Made by a program: the position numbers and the translations under genes. From positions 1-64,000 of the forward strand of contig JBFWZQ010000008.1 in NCBI GenBank assembly GCA_050185195.1: a stretch of DNA of 64,000 bases, written 5' to 3'. Position 1 is the first letter of the stretch. Each line of letters begins with the position of its first letter. Shown piece by piece: positions 35,622 to 43,448 of the stretch. The notes below the pieces were generated by a model. That model was not told the origin of the DNA and ran no database searches. It was given only the letters and a program-made list of their open reading frames with translations. The DNA is from CADEFQ01 sp050185195. GTDB lineage: Bacteria; Pseudomonadota; Gammaproteobacteria; Steroidobacterales; Steroidobacteraceae.

Positions 35622-36622
35622 AGGACGCTGCAAAGCCGGCATTCGGCACCGTACTGACGGACACGATGGCGGTTGCGGAGTACCGCGACGGCCGTTGGCA
35701 GGCACACACGTTGAAGCCCGTCGGGCCGATCCCGATGCATCCGGCCGCGCATGTCCTGCACTACGGCAGCGGGTGCTTCGAGGGTTTCAAGGCCTATCGC
35801 GGCAAGGACGGGTCGGTGAGCGTCTTTCGCATGGACAAGCACATCGAGCGCATGCGCCAGAGCGCGCGCCAGCTGGTGCTGCCCGAGCCCGACGCCGCGC
35901 AACTGGCCACGATGGTGCGCGAAGTCGTGCGCGCGGGCCGCGCGCAGGTGCCCGAGGCGCCGGGTGCGCTGTACCTGCGCCCGATGCTGATCGGCACCAC
36001 GCCGAACATCGGTGCCGCGGCGACGCCGAGCGCGACGGCGCTGCTCATCGTGCTCGCGAGTCCCGTCTGGGATTACTTCGCGGGCGGCGCGAAGCCATTG
36101 CGGATTTTCGTCGAAGACCAGAAGACGCGCACGGCCTCGCACCTCGGCGTCGTCAAGACCGGTGGCAACTACGCGGCCGCGCTCGGGCCCACGCTCGAGG
36201 CGCGCAAGCAGTATGGCGTCGACCAGGTGCTTTTCTGCCCGGGCGGTGCGGTGCAGGAAACGGGCGCGTCCAACTTCCTGTTGCTGCGTGCGGGGCACGT
36301 GCTGACCCGCAGCCTCGACAACTCGTTCCTGCACGGGGTCACGCGCGATTCGCTGCTCACGATGATGCGCGACTCGGGCTATCGGGTCGAGGAACGCCCC
36401 TTCGACGTCGCCGAAATGCTCGAATGGGTGAAGACCGGCGAAGCGGCGCTTTCGGGCACCGCGGCGGTACTCGCGGGCGTCGGCACGCTCGTCACGCGCA
36501 GCGGCGAACAGCCCGTCGGGGACGGTGGCATCGGGCCGGTCACGCAGCAGTTGCGCAGGCAGCTCGTCGCGATCCAGACCGGCGAGACCGCGGACACGCG
36601 TGGCTGGCTCGAACGGATCTGA
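35618..36622 (+). CDS. ilvE: Branched-chain amino acid aminotransferase
   Basis: This 334-residue fold type IV PLP enzyme interconverts branched-chain amino acids and their keto acids. The N-terminal GSGCFEGFKAYRGKDGSVSVFRMDKH and LYLRPMLIGT are typical. The PLP lysine is expected in GVVKTGGNYAAAL, and EERPFDVAEML follows. Placement as the last bkd gene (4-bp ATGA overlap) suggests a catabolic role feeding keto acids to BkdA-BkdB. It ends 21 bp from the convergent sulfatase-fold gene. Confidence 0.93.
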   Translation: MKDAAKPAFGTVLTDTMAVAEYRDGRWQAHTLKPVGPIPMHPAAHVLHYGSGCFEGFKAYRGKDGSVSVFRMDKHIERMRQSARQLVLPEPDAAQLATMVREVVRAGRAQVPEAPGALYLRPMLIGTTPNIGAAATPSATALLIVLASPVWDYFAGGAKPLRIFVEDQKTRTASHLGVVKTGGNYAAALGPTLEARKQYGVDQVLFCPGGAVQETGASNFLLLRAGHVLTRSLDNSFLHGVTRDSLLTMMRDSGYRVEERPFDVAEMLEWVKTGEAALSGTAAVLAGVGTLVTRSGEQPVGDGGIGPVTQQLRRQLVAIQTGETADTRGWLERI

Positions 36623-36643
36623 CGGTCGCCGCGCCCGCCGCGT

Positions 36644-38623
36644 TCACGGGCCGGTGGCCCCGTAACGCTGCTCGTCGTACAGCCAGGCGGGCATCAGCAC
36701 GTTGGCGAGCGCGTCACGCGCGAGCTCGGGATCCGTGGCCGGGGCCGGCGCGAGTTCATGGGTGTGCCGGTCGTAGTCGAACTGGCGTGCCTCCCCGTCC
36801 GGCAGCAGCACGACCACCTCGTCGCCTTGCAGCCAGGCGTAGTTGCGGTCGAACTGCATCATCGCCCGCGGCGCGGGTCGCGGCGCGGGGTTGCCGAACT
36901 CCGCCAGCGTGCGCGTCAGGTCGCGGCCGGGAAACGGATGCTCGCCGTCCACGCCCATCAATGACAGCAGGGTGGGGGCGAGGTCGACCTGGCTCGCGAT
37001 GGAATCGATCTCGCGCGGCTCGATGTCGGCGCCGAGGATGACGCCGGGAATGTGGAACTTGTCCACCGGCACCAGCTCGTCGCCGTAGACGCGCGTGTCA
37101 TGGTCGGCGACCACCAGCAGCAGCGTGTCGGCCCAGTAGTCGCTGCCGCGCGCGCGCTCGACGAATTGCCCCAGCGCGTGATCGGCGTACTTCACCGCGT
37201 TGTTCACGGTCTGCTTCTCCGCATCGACCAGCTCGATGCGGCCGTCCGGGAACTCGAACGGCGTGTGGTTCGTTGACGAGAACACGAGCATGAAAAAAGG
37301 TCCGCCGGCCGCATGCAGTGCCTCGATGCGCCGCTGGGCCTTCTCGAACAGGTCCTCGTCGGAGACACCCCAGCTGCCGACGAACACCGGTGCGCGGAAG
37401 TCCTTGCGGTCGACCACGGCATTGAAGCCGTTGCCAAGGAAGAATCCGCGCATGTTGTCGAAATGCGATGCGCCGCCGTAGACGAATTCGCTGGTGAACC
37501 CCGCGCCCCGCAGCACGGATGCCAGCGTCGCGAAGTTCCGCTGCGATTTCTGCAGCTTCACGGTGCTCAGGGCGGGCGTCGGCGGGAACCCCGCTACCAC
37601 CGCCTCGATGCCGCGGACCGACCGCGTGCCCGTGGCATAGAGCCGGTTGAACCAGATGCCCTGGTCCGCAAGCCGATCGAGGTTCGGTGTCACGCCGCGA
37701 CCGCCGAGCCGTCCGACGAACCCGGCGCCGAGGCTTTCCTCCAGCACGATGACGAGGTTGAGCGGGCGGTCGCGGCGCACGCTGGCGCGTTGCCGGTGTA
37801 GCGTCGGCCGCTCGGGCGACAGGAAATCGGCTGCGGGGACCCCCATGCCGGCGCGTACGCGCCGCGTCATCTCGGCAAGGGGCATGCGACCGTAGATCGC
37901 ACTGGTGAGGCGCTCATTCGCGAGCCCGCGCGCCGCGGACAGCACCGTGTAGGCCGAGTTCGGCACGAGGCTGTTGACCATGGCGTCGTCGCTGAACGCA
38001 AAGCTCGCGAGGTTCGCGGGGCGATGCCCGAAGCTCGACCGGATCATCGCAAACGCCACGAGGGCGGCGAGCGGCCAGGCGAGCAGCACTCGCGTCCTGC
38101 TCCAGCCGGCGGGTTGTGGGGTGTAGCTCCGGAAGTGCCGCACCACGGCCCATCCCACCGCTGCCACGCCGAGCGCCGCGGCCAGAAGCAGCGTGCGATA
38201 ACCCTCCCACAGCATCGCGAACACTTCGCGGGGATAGGCAAGGTACTCGACGAACAGGCGGTTCGGCCGACCGTCGTACTCGAGCAGGAACTGCGGGGTG
38301 GCGAACTCGAGGAACAGGATGGCGACCAGGCCGATCGCGAGCCACGCGCGGCAGAGCCGCAGCCACGCCGACACCCGGCCGGCCAGCGCGAACAGGGGCA
38401 GCAGCAGGATCACGGGTGCGGCCACGAGGGCCAGGGTCATCAGGTCGTTGCGCAGGCCCTGCAGCAGCATCCGCCCCCATGAACCGGTGGCATCGACGCG
38501 CGGCCACTGCCAGGCCATGAGACCCGCACGGGATGCGCCGAGCGTGGCAACGCCGAGCAGGAGAAACCCGACGAGGGGCGCATAGGGTCCGAGGCGCCAC
38601 AAGGCGCGATGCAACTGGCTCAT
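36644..38623 (-). CDS. LTA synthase/sulfatase-family membrane enzyme
   Basis: This 659-residue protein has an N-terminal membrane region with about five helices (residues 12-200) and a C-terminal alkaline-phosphatase/sulfatase fold from about residue 285. Metal and nucleophile motifs are NLVIVLEESLG, the threonine in ATGTRSVRGIEA, SSTNHTPFEFPD and VVADHDTRVYGD. This architecture is shared by lipoteichoic acid synthases, OpgB-type phosphoglycerol transferases and phosphoethanolamine transferases. In a Gram-negative it most likely decorates a periplasmic glycan or lipid. The exact substrate cannot be told. A strong GGGGGA precedes the ATG. Confidence 0.87.
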   Translation of the reverse strand: MSQLHRALWRLGPYAPLVGFLLLGVATLGASRAGLMAWQWPRVDATGSWGRMLLQGLRNDLMTLALVAAPVILLLPLFALAGRVSAWLRLCRAWLAIGLVAILFLEFATPQFLLEYDGRPNRLFVEYLAYPREVFAMLWEGYRTLLLAAALGVAAVGWAVVRHFRSYTPQPAGWSRTRVLLAWPLAALVAFAMIRSSFGHRPANLASFAFSDDAMVNSLVPNSAYTVLSAARGLANERLTSAIYGRMPLAEMTRRVRAGMGVPAADFLSPERPTLHRQRASVRRDRPLNLVIVLEESLGAGFVGRLGGRGVTPNLDRLADQGIWFNRLYATGTRSVRGIEAVVAGFPPTPALSTVKLQKSQRNFATLASVLRGAGFTSEFVYGGASHFDNMRGFFLGNGFNAVVDRKDFRAPVFVGSWGVSDEDLFEKAQRRIEALHAAGGPFFMLVFSSTNHTPFEFPDGRIELVDAEKQTVNNAVKYADHALGQFVERARGSDYWADTLLLVVADHDTRVYGDELVPVDKFHIPGVILGADIEPREIDSIASQVDLAPTLLSLMGVDGEHPFPGRDLTRTLAEFGNPAPRPAPRAMMQFDRNYAWLQGDEVVVLLPDGEARQFDYDRHTHELAPAPATDPELARDALANVLMPAWLYDEQRYGATGP

Positions 38624-38686
38624 TTTCCCCCATCTTGTTCATGTGAAATCGCGGCGCCTGCCCGCAGGGGCCGCTGCCGGGGTCCC

Positions 38687-38734
38687 TGTATAACATGGCG
38701 GGGCCCGCCGTCCGGCCTGCCTGCCGGGTATAAT
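38687..38734. promoter_or_regulatory. Divergent -10 boxes for the sulfatase-fold gene and prfC
   Basis: Minus-strand TATACA (38687-38692) is about 64 nt before the sulfatase-fold ATG. Plus-strand TATAAT (38729-38734, perfect) is about 60 nt before the prfC ATG. Neither has a convincing -35. These two have conventional leaders, in contrast to the short-spaced -10 boxes elsewhere in the window. Confidence 0.4.
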
Positions 38735-38794
38735 CGCGCGCCCTTTTTTCCCCCAAGCACGCATGTTCGCGTTCGTGCCCGGAGCCTCGCCTCG

Positions 38795-40390
38795 ATGTCG
38801 GATGAACTGGTTGCCCGTGAAATAGCGAAGCGACGGACGTTTGCGATCATCTCCCACCCCGACGCCGGCAAGACGACCCTGACGGAGAAGCTGCTGCTGT
38901 TCGGCGGCGCGATCCAGATGGCAGGCACCGTGAAGGGACGCAAGGCCGCGCGCCACGCCACCTCCGACTGGATGCGCCTCGAGCAGCAGCGCGGAATCTC
39001 CGTGACGTCGTCGGTCATGCAGTTCCCGTATCGCGACCGGGTCGTGAACCTGCTCGATACCCCCGGCCACGAAGACTTCTCCGAGGACACCTATCGCACC
39101 CTGACGGCGGTCGATTCGGCGCTGATGGTCATCGATTGCGCGAAGGGCGTCGAGGCACGCACGATCAAGCTGATGGAAGTCTGTCGCCTCCGCGATACGC
39201 CGATCATGACTTTCATCAACAAGCTCGATCGCGAGGGGCGCGAACCGATCGAACTGCTCGACGAGATCGAGCGCGTGCTCGGCATCGCGACGACGCCGAT
39301 CACCTGGCCGATCGGCATGGGGCGCGAGCTGGCGGGCATCTACCACCTGCTCGAGGATCGCATCTACGTGTACAGCGCCGGCGAGCGCGGTCGCGTCGGC
39401 GAGAACCTCGCGATCGACGGCCTGCACAGCGAGTCCGGGCGCGCCTTCCTCGGCGAGCGCGCGGCGAGCTTCGATGCCGAGGTCGAACTGGTGCGCGGCG
39501 CGAGCGCGCCGTTCGACCCGGATCTCTATCGCGCCGGCCGCCAGACGCCGGTGTTCTTCGGTTCGGCGATCGGCAACTTCGGCGTCGAGGAACTGCTGGG
39601 CGCCTTCGTCGAGCATGCACCGTCGCCGCTGCCGCGCGCGACGCAGCAGCGCGAGGTGGCGGCCGCGGAGCCCGACCTCACGGGTTTCGTGTTCAAGATC
39701 CAGGCGAACATGGACCCGGCGCACCGCGACCGCATTGCCTTCATGCGCCTGTGCTCGGGTCGTTACGCGCGCGGCATGAAACTGCACCACGTGCGGCTCG
39801 GCAAGGAGATGCGGGTCGCGGACGCGCTCACCTTCCTCGCGGCCGACCGCAGCCAGGCGGAAGAAGCCTATGCCGGCGACATCATCGGCCTGCACAACCA
39901 CGGCACGATCAACATCGGCGACTCCTTCACCGAGGGCGAACGCCTCGTCTTCACCGGTATCCCGAACTTCGCGCCGGAGATGTTCCGCCGCGCGGTGCTC
40001 AAGGACCCGCTGCGCATGAAGGCCCTCGCCAAGGGCCTCGCGCAGTTGTGCGAGGAGGGCGCGACGCAGCTCTTCAAGCCGCTGCGCAACAACGACATGG
40101 TGCTCGGCGCCGTCGGGCAGTTGCAGTTCGAGGTGGTCGCATTCCGCCTGCAGGACGAATACGGCGTGCAATGCCACTTCGAGCCGGTGAACGTCTACAC
40201 CGCGCGCTGGGTCGCCGCGGACGATGAGCGCAAGCTCGAGGAATTCCGCGCCAAGGCCTGCGAACACCTGTCGCTCGATCACTCGGGCGCGCTGGTCTAT
40301 CTCGCGCCGACGCGGGTGAACCTCTCGCTCACGCAGGAGCGCTGGCCCGCCATGCGTTTCATGGAGACGCGCGAACACCTCGCCGCCTGA
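38795..40390 (+). CDS. prfC: Peptide chain release factor 3
   Basis: This 531-residue translational GTPase recycles RF1/RF2 from the ribosome. G1 is SHPDAGKTT near residue 22, G3 is DTPGHEDFSEDTYRTL and G4 is NKLDREGREP. The RF3-specific region LYRAGRQTPVFFGSAIGNFGVEELL is present. Length matches E. coli PrfC (529). An open frame extends far upstream, but MSDELVAREIAKRRTFAIISHPD is the conserved beginning. Confidence 0.97.
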   Translation: MSDELVAREIAKRRTFAIISHPDAGKTTLTEKLLLFGGAIQMAGTVKGRKAARHATSDWMRLEQQRGISVTSSVMQFPYRDRVVNLLDTPGHEDFSEDTYRTLTAVDSALMVIDCAKGVEARTIKLMEVCRLRDTPIMTFINKLDREGREPIELLDEIERVLGIATTPITWPIGMGRELAGIYHLLEDRIYVYSAGERGRVGENLAIDGLHSESGRAFLGERAASFDAEVELVRGASAPFDPDLYRAGRQTPVFFGSAIGNFGVEELLGAFVEHAPSPLPRATQQREVAAAEPDLTGFVFKIQANMDPAHRDRIAFMRLCSGRYARGMKLHHVRLGKEMRVADALTFLAADRSQAEEAYAGDIIGLHNHGTINIGDSFTEGERLVFTGIPNFAPEMFRRAVLKDPLRMKALAKGLAQLCEEGATQLFKPLRNNDMVLGAVGQLQFEVVAFRLQDEYGVQCHFEPVNVYTARWVAADDERKLEEFRAKACEHLSLDHSGALVYLAPTRVNLSLTQERWPAMRFMETREHLAA

Positions 40391-40408
40391 GCGGCGCGGC
40401 GCCCGTTT

Positions 40409-40687
40409 TCAATCGGTGCCGAGGCTGAAGGCGGTTTCCAGCTCACGCCTGGAGTAGGCCCGAAAGGCGATCAGCGTCTCCGAGTGCGTGATGCCCGGCG
40501 CCTTGCGGATCGCGTCGCTGACCACGGTGGCCAGCTGCGCGTGTTCGCCGACTTTCACGAGGACCACGAGGTCCCAGCGGCCGGCCACCGAAAAGACTTC
40601 GGTGACACCCTCGATCTCGGTGAGCTGGCGGGCGAGCTGGCTGACCTTGTCGGTCGCGGCGTTGATCAGGACGATTGCGGTAACCAT
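40409..40687 (-). CDS. Stand-alone Lrp/AsnC ligand-binding (RAM) domain protein
   Basis: This 92-residue protein consists of only the C-terminal effector domain of Lrp/AsnC regulators (TAIVLINAATDKVSQLARQLTEIEGVTEVFSVAGRWDLVVLVKV). It has no helix-turn-helix. Such proteins can bind amino acids and may hetero-oligomerise with full-length Lrp members such as the BkdR-like protein at 31486-31962. It is convergent with prfC (18-bp gap). A weak GACAAT (40696-40701) ends 8 nt before the ATG. Confidence 0.88.
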   Translation of the reverse strand: MVTAIVLINAATDKVSQLARQLTEIEGVTEVFSVAGRWDLVVLVKVGEHAQLATVVSDAIRKAPGITHSETLIAFRAYSRRELETAFSLGTD

Positions 40688-40947
40688 AGCGGGTCATTGT
40701 CGCAGGAAATCGCGGCGCTTGCCGGGAATCGCGTGCCGGGACCCGCGGCGCGCGGTCGCCGCCGGGACAGTCGTCCTTAAAACAGACAACACGGGGTGCG
40801 CCGCAGCACGGGGCGCGCACGATGGGGCTGGATTGCGGGAGGGGTCGGTGCTAGCTTGCCACGCAAAGGATCAAGGGGGTCTAGGGGCCGTGTGCAGCCG
40901 GTCACGCGCGCGCCCGATCGCCCCCGTCCGCCACGGGGAGTGGGCCA
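40688..40947. other. Intergenic region, little recognisable
   Basis: This stretch lies between divergent genes. TGCTAGCTT with -10-like TAGCTT at 40852-40857 resembles the TGCTAGCCT just before the MFS gene at 41382-41390, and might be an extended -10 for the small putative lipoprotein gene. GGAGTGGG near 40932 may be part of a ribosome site. Nothing else stands out. Confidence 0.4.
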
Positions 40948-41358
40948 ATGAACGGGACAAGGAAGATCCGTGTCACGCGCAGGCAGGACAGCCCGGCGCG
41001 TGCGATGTGGATGGGCGCTTGCGCAGTGGTGCTGGGCGCCGCGCAGGTGGGCTGCGGCAGCAAGGACCCGCCGGGTCCGGTGGGGATGTACGAATGCGAG
41101 TTGCCGAGGGATGCCTTCGACGACAAGTCGATGGATCTCGCGGATGTCCGCATGACGCTGGAGATGACGTCGGACGGCAAGATGATCATCAGGGGCCTCA
41201 AGGGCGACAAGCAGATCCATGAGGCCAGGGCGAACTACACGGTGGCCGGGCAGCAACTGCGCATCAGCCCGCCCGGGGAGCCCACGGAGGAGGGCCGGAT
41301 CTCGGAGGACGGGGCCATCCACCTGAAGGGTGGGGAAGCCTGCTGGCCGCAGAAGTAG
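40948..41358 (+). CDS. Small putative lipoprotein, function unknown
   Basis: This 136-residue protein has a basic N-terminus and a short hydrophobic stretch (MWMGACAVVLGAAQVGCGSKD). The cysteine near residue 36 could be a lipobox cysteine, but Q at -3 is atypical. The remainder is polar with alternating charged strands (MYECELPRD, MIIRGLKGDKQIHE, LRISPPGEPTEEG). It does not resemble a family I know. Strand pattern and size suggest a small beta-sheet envelope protein. It precedes the MFS gene by 39 bp on the same strand. Confidence 0.6.
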   Translation: MNGTRKIRVTRRQDSPARAMWMGACAVVLGAAQVGCGSKDPPGPVGMYECELPRDAFDDKSMDLADVRMTLEMTSDGKMIIRGLKGDKQIHEARANYTVAGQQLRISPPGEPTEEGRISEDGAIHLKGGEACWPQK

Positions 41359-41384
41359 CCGAGGCAGCGCCCGTCGTCGGGTGC

Positions 41385-41390
41385 TAGCCT
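41385..41390 (+). promoter_or_regulatory. Possible extended -10 of the MFS gene
   Basis: TAGCCT preceded by TGC (extended -10 form) ends 7 nt before the ATG at 41398. The match is moderate. The spacing is the same as for several other genes in the window. Confidence 0.35.
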
Positions 41391-41397
41391 TGCGCGG

Positions 41398-42672
41398 ATG
41401 ACGATCGCACTTTTTCGCAGGCCCGTCGTCGCCTGGGCGCTGTACGACTGGGCGAACTCGGCGTTCGCGACCACCGTGATGGCGGGCTTCTTTCCGCTCT
41501 TCTTCAAGCAATACTGGAACGAAGCCGTGCCGGCGACGGTGAGCACCTTCCGCCTCGGCGTCACGAGCGGCGTCACGAGCCTGGTCGTGGCGCTCATGGC
41601 GCCCGCGATCGGCGCGATCGCCGACAAGGGCGGGGCGCGGATCAAGCTGCTGGCGCTGTTCACGGTGCTCGGCGCCGCGATGACCGCGGCGCTCGTGCTG
41701 GTCGAACAGGGGAACTGGGCAGCGGCGGCGCTGCTCTACGGCGCGGCTTCGATCGGCTTCTGGGGCGGCAACCAGTTCTACGATTCGCTGCTCACGGATG
41801 TGGCGGCCGAACCCGAGTATGACCTCGTGTCCGGCTACGGCTACGCGCTCGGATATCTCGGCGGCGGGCTGCTGTTTGCGGTCAATGCCCTGATGGTGTC
41901 GAACCCGGGGCTGTTCGGCATCGCCGGCGCCGCACAGGCGGTGAAGCTCTCGTTCGCGAGCGTGGCGATCTGGTGGCTCGTATTCACGGTCCCCGTGCTG
42001 CTGTTCGTGCGCGAACGGGCCGTGGCACCGTTGCCGCCGCGCGCGGCGGTCACGGCGGGGCTCGCCGAACTGCGCCGCACCTTCGCCCATGTGCGCGATA
42101 GCCGCCCGCTGCTGCTGTTCCTGCTCGCGTACTGGTTCTACATCGACGGCGTCAACACGATCATCAAGATGGCCGTCGACTACGGGCTCGCGCTCGGCTT
42201 TCGGCAGGCGAGCCTGATTCAGGCACTGCTGCTCGTGCAGTTCGTCGGCTTTCCCGCCGCGCTCGCGTTCGGCTGGCTCGGCACGCGCATCGGCGCGCGG
42301 GCCGGCATCCTGGTCGCCCTCGCGGTCTACGCGGGCGTCACGCTCTACGCCTACCGGCTCGATACGGAGGCGGAGTTCTTTGCGCTCGCGATCGTGATCG
42401 GCTGCGTGCAGGGCGGCGTGCAATCGTTGTCACGCTCGTTCTACGGCCGGCTCGTGCCGGTCGGCAAGGCGGGCGAGTTCTTCGGCTTCTACAACATGAT
42501 GGGCAAGGCCGCCGCGATCCTGGGCCCGCTGCTCGCGGGTACCGTGGCGCTCGTCACCGGCGACTCGCGCCTCGCGATGCTCTCGATCGCGCTGCTCTTC
42601 GTGGTCGGCGGAGTCCTGCTGTGGCGGGTGCCCTATGGTCCGTCGAGCCATGCCGCGGGGTCGACGCCGTAG
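41398..42672 (+). CDS. MFS transporter, UMF1/Atg22-like family
   Basis: This 424-residue permease has about 12 hydrophobic helices. The start (RRPVVAWALYDWANSAFATTVMAGFFPLFFKQYW) is the hallmark of the UMF1 group, related to the yeast vacuolar amino-acid effluxer Atg22. Further family features are GFWGGNQFYDSLLTDV, SGYGYALGYLGGGLL and GGVQSLSRSFYGRLVP. Substrate is unknown in bacteria. The 3' end overlaps the convergent mtfA by 40 bp. Confidence 0.87.
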   Translation: MTIALFRRPVVAWALYDWANSAFATTVMAGFFPLFFKQYWNEAVPATVSTFRLGVTSGVTSLVVALMAPAIGAIADKGGARIKLLALFTVLGAAMTAALVLVEQGNWAAAALLYGAASIGFWGGNQFYDSLLTDVAAEPEYDLVSGYGYALGYLGGGLLFAVNALMVSNPGLFGIAGAAQAVKLSFASVAIWWLVFTVPVLLFVRERAVAPLPPRAAVTAGLAELRRTFAHVRDSRPLLLFLLAYWFYIDGVNTIIKMAVDYGLALGFRQASLIQALLLVQFVGFPAALAFGWLGTRIGARAGILVALAVYAGVTLYAYRLDTEAEFFALAIVIGCVQGGVQSLSRSFYGRLVPVGKAGEFFGFYNMMGKAAAILGPLLAGTVALVTGDSRLAMLSIALLFVVGGVLLWRVPYGPSSHAAGSTP

Positions 42673-43448
42673 AAGTCGCGCAACTGGGCGTGCAGCCCGG
42701 CATGCGTGGCGCGAAATTCGGCGGCGCGCTCGAAGAACACTTCGGTGGCCGTCGCAAAGAACTCGACCAGGTCTTCCGCGCCGTAGGGGTCGATCAGCGT
42801 GTCTTCGCCCCGATCGACCGCGTCGCAGAGCGTCTCGTAAGCGTCCTGCAGCGCGGCGTGCCAGCGGGCCACCGCGGGTGCCGTGGCGCCCCCGTCGGTG
42901 AGGGCACCTTCCGAGACATGGTCGAGGTGGTGCGCGAACTCATGCAGCACGACGTTGTAGCCGTCGTCGCCCGCGAGTCCCGCCTCGATGTCCTCCCATG
43001 AAAGCACGATGCGGGAGACATCGATCGCCTGTCCCGAGAGCGCACGACGGCCCGTCGTGACGAGGCCGAACTCGTCTTCTTCGTGGTCCTCGACGACGAA
43101 CTCGGCCGGGTAGACGAGCACGCTGTACAGCCCGTCGTAGGCGCGCGGGTCGCGGTGCGCGACCAGCAGCGCCGCCTGGGTCGCGATGACGAGGCGCATG
43201 TCGTCCGTGACCACGAGGCCGGCGCAGCCGATGAAGTGCACCCGGTGGAGCAGGCGGCGTGCCGCGAGCTCCACGCGCTCGCGTTCCGCGGGTGGCAGTC
43301 GTCGGTAGAGCGGAACGCGCGTGAGCGACTGGCGCCATGCGGGCGGGAACGGCGCGCGCAGCGTGCGCGACAGCGCTCGTGCACGGCGCAGGCGCCACGC
43401 GACGAGCGCGATCGCGAGCAGCATGGCGAGGATCCAGGGTAGCGTCAT
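42633..43448 (-). CDS. mtfA: MtfA-type zinc-dependent peptidase
   Basis: This 271-residue M90 metallopeptidase is related to E. coli MtfA, which binds the Mlc repressor and has aminopeptidase activity. The zinc site is VVLHEFAHHLDHVSE (HExxH near residue 160) with a downstream glutamate in FFATATEVFFERA. One hydrophobic segment sits at residues 3-18. It is the last gene of the moxR-DUF58-tgpA-mtfA series, with a 4-bp overlap to tgpA. The MFS gene overlaps its 3' end by 40 bp. Confidence 0.9.
   Translation of the reverse strand: MTLPWILAMLLAIALVAWRLRRARALSRTLRAPFPPAWRQSLTRVPLYRRLPPAERERVELAARRLLHRVHFIGCAGLVVTDDMRLVIATQAALLVAHRDPRAYDGLYSVLVYPAEFVVEDHEEDEFGLVTTGRRALSGQAIDVSRIVLSWEDIEAGLAGDDGYNVVLHEFAHHLDHVSEGALTDGGATAPAVARWHAALQDAYETLCDAVDRGEDTLIDPYGAEDLVEFFATATEVFFERAAEFRATHAGLHAQLRDFYGVDPAAWLDGP

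Noticed and set aside
40948..41060. Confident lipoprotein signal in the 136-residue protein
   Set aside because: The hydrophobic stretch is short and the residue at -3 to the cysteine is Q, so the lipobox is only possible, not supported.
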